Source: Prostheceraeus crozeri (taxonomy: Eukaryota; Platyhelminthes; Polycladida; Euryleptidae). Taken from it: a DNA stretch of 64,000 nt. The stretch spans positions 310,001 to 374,000 of the forward strand of contig CAJQUW010007815.1 of the NCBI GenBank assembly GCA_907163375.1, in the 5' to 3' direction. Positions 59,311 through 64,000 of the stretch are shown piece by piece. Every line of letters starts with the position of its first letter. The first letter of the stretch is position 1. The position numbers and the translations under genes are program-made. A model generated the notes under the pieces. It saw only the letters and a program-made list of their open reading frames with translations. It had not been told where the DNA came from and ran no database searches.

Positions 59311-62270
59311 ATACGATATAAGTTACACACCAACCTCGTTCATTTAAATCAGGAATTACAGGCATCTGACCCACTGAATGAATCAATCATTAATGAGTTG
59401 TAAATTGCAATTCTTAGAACCTTTTCTGCAATCTACACATCATCAGTGACAGATGTAGTTTTGTCTATGTAAAATGCATATCAATTTTATGTGCTCGTTT
59501 TTCCAAAGGAGAGGAACTACCGGTAGTTCCGTGTCACATTAGTAACATTGAATGAATATGGACAGCAATATGTCGTAAATACAACACTGATACAGCGACA
59601 GACAGAGCCTCAAACACAAAATTTTATCTATCATTTTAATCATCGCCATTTTTAATCATCATTTTCATTACTACAAAAAAATCCGTACTGGGCGACAGTC
59701 TCAATTCTCATGCGCAGCTCGCACTACATGAAAGACGTAACTGTCTTATTTGAAACTTTCTTCGCAAATGTGAGCTCATTGACCATCCTCTGAATTGCTC
59801 TATACCCACTCGTCTGCCAAACTTGGGCCACTTCGCATTCCGTTCCGTGCTCATCAACATGAGGACTTTCCCGAACATTTTTCCTTATTCATGTTGATTG
59901 ACCAATGCTAGCTTGTAATTCAATAAACCTGTACCAAATCACTTATAACTTCGACTAAACATATATTATAACTTAATTTTTGAAAATATGCATCTCATTA
60001 TTATTATTATACCATATTCTGATCAGAAAGATACGGAGTGACCAAAAAAGTGGCCTACGCTTTGAAAAGGATGAATGAACTCCTGAAGATGACTGAGGAG
60101 ATTATTAGCACGGCATGCTATATTGTTCAGGAGAACAATATTTTGACTCTTCTCCAAATCATCGCAGAGATTCGCTACCAACCACCATGTGTCCCGCAAG
60201 TGACAATAGCAACCATGTACATTGCTTTGATGGTAAGTTTTATAGCACTATTAGGTGGGCAAAAAATGATCACAACAACGTGCTTAAAATTGTTAAAAAC
60301 TATTTTTTTTCATCCATTTATGTACAAATATGTAAATTTTCTATGTGTTTTTAAGCCTATTAAACAAATGTCTAATCAGTACGAAAAATAGATAAAGATA
60401 AAACTGCATGACTTGTTTATGCAGATGAAGTCTTATTACTTTGAGAAATGTAAAATGGACCCATAAAACTACGTGTAGCCATAATTATAAAAAAGTGAAA
60501 CTTTGGTCAAAAAATCGTAGGTCATCTATATACTAACTTTGGAAGCGAAAATTTGGAAGTAGTATTTTTAAGCGGCAGAACACAAAATGATTATCTAACT
60601 CAATAAGTTAATCAATCAATCAATATGCAGCAGCCAAAACGTTGAAAGATTTATGTACATTACTTTTATAATGGCATGCTGGTACGCAAGTTGAGCTCTT
60701 ATGTTTTATTCAGATGATTTTATGGCTTGTTGATTATTATGTGATGGATAGTAAGATCATTGATTCATATGTTATCTGAATCAAATCGATTGCAGTAGCC
60801 ACTTTTGCTGACTATTCCTAAGAAGTGACATGAAAACTGATGCAGTAACAAATGTCAGCGAAGAAATCAGTTTTCGAGGAGATCACTTCACTTCATTGGA
60901 ATGTTTTCACTCACACAGTGGCAAGTAGGCTAAGCTGATGTAACAGATGTAGAAGTCTAAGCATGTAGTCTGAGTGTGTGAGCGAACTATTAGTACATAC
61001 TCGTCCATATGATTGTTTAATAAGATTCCCTTGATGATGATTTCCAATAACGGACGTCTCTTAAAACCCTTTGACTGTGAATGACCAGGTATTCAAGTCA
61101 TGACTAAGTTCCTCCTGTGTGCGGCTCGGAAATATTCTACCATCCCTCTGTATGCGGGAGATTTCCAGATCATCTTGATCAGAGAGCCTTTCATTGAAGT
61201 GATATGTGTAAATATTGTCACGACTTGTTAAGTCGAAGTTCAAAAAAAATTGTTTGCTTAACGGGTACCTCACTTGAGCAGATCTTTTGATTAGATTCTT
61301 TAGTGAACAAGGGGCAAGTGTTCTTTTCAGCGTGGTCGACCGCGGTGATTCATCCCAGTCGTATTCAAGTTTATCCTTGTAGAAGGCAACATGCGAACCG
61401 AAGAATTATATAAATAGAAAGACATTAAGAAAATGAAGACAAATGGAAATGTACACTTCGTCCCAAGTATGATACCTACTGCAAAATATCTCATTATAAT
61501 AGTTCATAGTTTGAATCCTTCAAATATTGAATTTACAGAATTTGATGTCAAATAGCAATATCTATTAAGCTTCGGAAGATTGCTTTTAGTCCATTCTATT
61601 CTCTTTGAGGACATGCCATTTCAAAAAGTTTGTGCATTTTTAATTGCATTGGGTAATGTTTGGGCTTCTAACAAGTGAGATAATTAAATGTGTTCTGATA
61701 TTTTAACTTCTAGATTTTATAGTCTAACTTTTTACTTTAAAAGGTAATAATCTAAAATGTATAGAAAACCAGATTTTATGCATCTTTTTATTTGCAGATG
61801 TCAAAACGAACTCAAGCTGCTCTACGTAAAATCTGCACTTGAATAACGCAAATTCAGGCAGATGATGAAATCTCCTTTATCTGAAATTCACTGTACATGT
61901 ACTGGATATTTTGTTTTGCTTGTGAGATACTCCGGTACTGAATGGCTCCCCCATAGTTAAACTGCTATCTCACTTGATATCACTCTAGCTATAAAACCTA
62001 TGCCAAGGCATCATTTTTACACGTTTGTATAATTTCTATTGAGTAGGGTTATACAGGCATAATATGAGAAGTTTAAGAACATGCTTATCTGTCCATACAA
62101 GGTTGGGCAGAAGTTTTGTGTTAGATCTGACCCCAATTTTTTCCACAAATATGAGTCAAAAACCCAAAACACAAGCCCAAGGTTAAGAAACCTGGCTTTT
62201 GAAACCCAAGTTTAAAAAATCTGCTTCTTATTTAGCAATCAATTCTCCCGTTGCAGAGTTGATAAGAGTT
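59311..62270. other. Anonymous sequence, 3 kb
   Basis: Short ORFs only (e.g. 60038-60391, 117 codons, helical, no family seen). No repeat supported. Confidence 0.4.
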
Positions 62271-63800
62271 GATCATAAAAAACGGACCACCTAAATTATG
62301 TCAAACTTCAATCGATTCTCCTGCTTTTCAATTTCATGTTACATTGACATGCCATCCACCATTCGAGAGGTTATGTTCCCAGCTTTTCAATGAGCTATTA
62401 TATACCGTATTTGCATTCGTCAATGTTTACGGTGGACAGAGGTCAAAATGTAAAAATCGTCACTTTCAAAAATCTCAAATTTTCGATATGGAAGGATGTG
62501 TGCATGATAATGAATCAAACACGAGGTAGAAGGGCTTTCTCTGAGCATTCTTCTGATGTATTACTCGTCGAAATCGGTGCACTTTTAGAGAAGTTATGAT
62601 GTTCCAAATTTTTTCCATAATTTGCTGTTTCTGAATGTTGTTGAAAAGTTGTTTACATCTTTTGGCGCTAACGAGGTCATTTTCACGCTTTCAATATCTA
62701 TGGTGTCTAGACGTCTGCTCTACACATTCAAATCAAATTGTTGGATGACGCAGATAAGTTGTAAACAAAGTTTCTACTCGGTTCTGTATTCATCTTATGT
62801 TATGATGACCGAGTCCAAGCTTGTGAAAGAGTTTTTAAACGGCAAAGTTTCTAATTTTTTGTCAGAAGGACAGTCCGAACGGCTAGTTTTCCGAAAAGTA
62901 GTTCTCCCAAACACCAACGTCAAAGGTGGAAAACTACTTTTTTTCTCCCGTCCTAGAAAAGTTGAATCCGGTCGGAAAGGAAAGAAATCAAGCTTTGAAC
63001 ATCTCAGATCATTATTCGCTTGGTAAGAAACGATCCCACTTTGTATTTGGCCAGTTGAGGAGCTTATATCTGAAACCGTCGGTTTCTGCCATATCGGTGA
63101 CACGTCGTCTGAAAAGTGAGCACTTCATAAGCCGTAGGAGACCATCAGGGATCGAATTGACCGCCAACCAAAAGAGCTTGAGGCTGAAGTGGGCGATATG
63201 GCCTTGCCACTGGCATCTCATTGGAATCGAGTTGTTTAGACTGATGAAGCTTCTGTTTGTCTCAGAGGTCGCGATGGCCGTTTGAGAGTTTGGATGAGGT
63301 CAGATGATGCAATTCCTGATCGTTTGACACTGTCTGAATCGCAGAGGTAAAATATTGCTTATTTGTGCTGCGATATGGATGAATGGCCAAACTGAACTCC
63401 ATATCGAAAGGCACAACATGAATTCCGATGGATATGTAAAAAAAATTGGAAATGCACGAAGCTCAGTGTGAGTCGATTAATTTTTCCTGGAGATGGTCTT
63501 TCTCGACTTGAAGTTTTGTTAAGGAAAGAGACGGAGAGTTGAGATCAAATAGTGATCAATAGCCTGATGAAAAGCATGTCATTTCGGATTAGATATTTGA
63601 TTGAACTTTCTGGTGAGGTTGTGAAATGTCAATGACCACCTGTGAACCTACCACTAAGGGCTATATGGCTCTACAGAGCCACTGAACAACAAATAAAATT
63701 TATTTCAACCTTTATTTTATTAGTCTGTCGAATTTGTACCTGTAATTGACAAAACTTCATTAAAGTCAGACAATATTTAGGTGGTCCACTTTTTATGATC
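62271..63800 (+). mobile_element. Tc1/mariner-like element, decayed
   Basis: Inverted ends GATCATAAAAAACGGACCACC and GGTGGTCCACTTTTTATGATC, about 1.53 kb, the usual size. TA next to the ends (CATA|AAAA... and ...TTTT|TATG) allows a TA target duplication. Contains a transposase fragment at 63050-63420. Confidence 0.7.
63050..63420 (+). pseudogene. Tc1/mariner transposase fragment
   Basis: One frame gives 'VSAISVTRRLKSEHFISRRR' (second helix-turn-helix and linker). A shifted frame gives 'TDEASVCLRGRDGRLRVW', the region of the first or second catalytic Asp ('FTDE..V' type) with its downstream strand, then 'DDAIPDRL'. Several stops, including one just before TDEA. The N-terminal part (62600-63040) is not recognisable. 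Confidence 0.7.
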
Positions 63801-64000
63801 ATCACGAAGAGCAGACTATGTATGTTATTATGTACATTTACGCATTAAAATAATCATTGAGATCAGGGTTTCTAAAAAAATACAATTGCACAAAATTTGG
63901 TATTCGGACTTTGGGTTATCGCTGCTTACCCTGGGCGCGGTGATTTCATCTGAGCATGGAATTCACTAAATTTATTCAGTCATAACTCAACTTGATATCT

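Noticed and set aside
60038-60391. 117-codon ORF as a host gene
   Set aside because: No motif, no promoter or splice signals noticed, AT-driven composition; left unannotated.
1-64000. Bacterial-type features (operons with ribosome-binding sites, CRISPR, toxin-antitoxin)
   Set aside because: Introns, LTR elements, Pol III SINE and AATAAA signals show a eukaryotic nuclear sequence; none of these features was found.

Overview
The window looks like a transposon-dense piece of an invertebrate animal nuclear genome. The evidence is AT-rich sequence, spliceosomal introns, TATA/Inr promoters, a tRNA-derived SINE, and a mix of Penelope, BEL/Pao, Polinton, hAT-like, piggyBac-like, Harbinger, Tc1/mariner and LINE remnants. 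The octamer TAGGCCTA is frequent, which from memory suits deuterostome invertebrates such as echinoderms (weak inference). No intact host gene is visible. The nearest is an intronless, broken monocarboxylate-transporter-like copy at 2.1-3.5 kb.

Layout. 0-16 kb: a Penelope-like remnant split by a MITE; five copies (660-11825) of one non-autonomous family with CATAGAG termini and 8-bp target duplications, one carrying a nested hAT-like element; a tRNA-headed SINE; a 42-bp minisatellite; and a piggyBac-like element holding a hAT-like MITE. 16.7-43.4 kb: a Polinton/Maverick, about 19.7 kb once the later BEL insertion is subtracted, itself sitting inside an older reverse-transcriptase element whose ORF resumes on the far side. 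35.6-42.6 kb: a young, structurally complete BEL/Pao element inside the Polinton. 43.4-64 kb: mostly anonymous sequence with SINE, Penelope, hAT, Harbinger, LINE, foldback and mariner remnants.

The Polinton. Its left third holds small genes, most with a TATA box (a coiled-coil protein, an inverted pair of small paralogues, unknowns) and a spliced but internally deleted protein-primed DNA polymerase B. The middle and right hold the virion set, mostly on the minus strand: two tandem penton-like minor capsid genes, adenain-type protease, major capsid protein, a basic core-type protein, integrase with chromodomain, packaging ATPase, a small GG-motif protein, an unknown, a DEDD-exonuclease-like gene and a RING-like gene. 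Between the penton and protease genes, on the plus strand, lie two tandem small paralogues with a possible PC4-like motif and then a gene whose two half-repeats match the TATA-binding-protein core.

Main observations. The Polinton appears to have carried its own TBP-like gene next to candidate single-stranded-DNA-binding coactivator genes, while its early-type genes have good TATA boxes, some with an Inr about 30 bp downstream. This suggests self-supplied transcription initiation. Also, the polymerase gene at the left and the RING-like gene at the right begin with the same cassette: an ATG ending exon 1, a 67-nt intron and a matching start of exon 2. The BEL element inserted 18 bp upstream of the right-hand ATG, moving the TATA box about 7 kb away. 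Most Polinton genes carry stops or frameshifts, so this copy is a fossil. All family names rest on motif recognition by eye.
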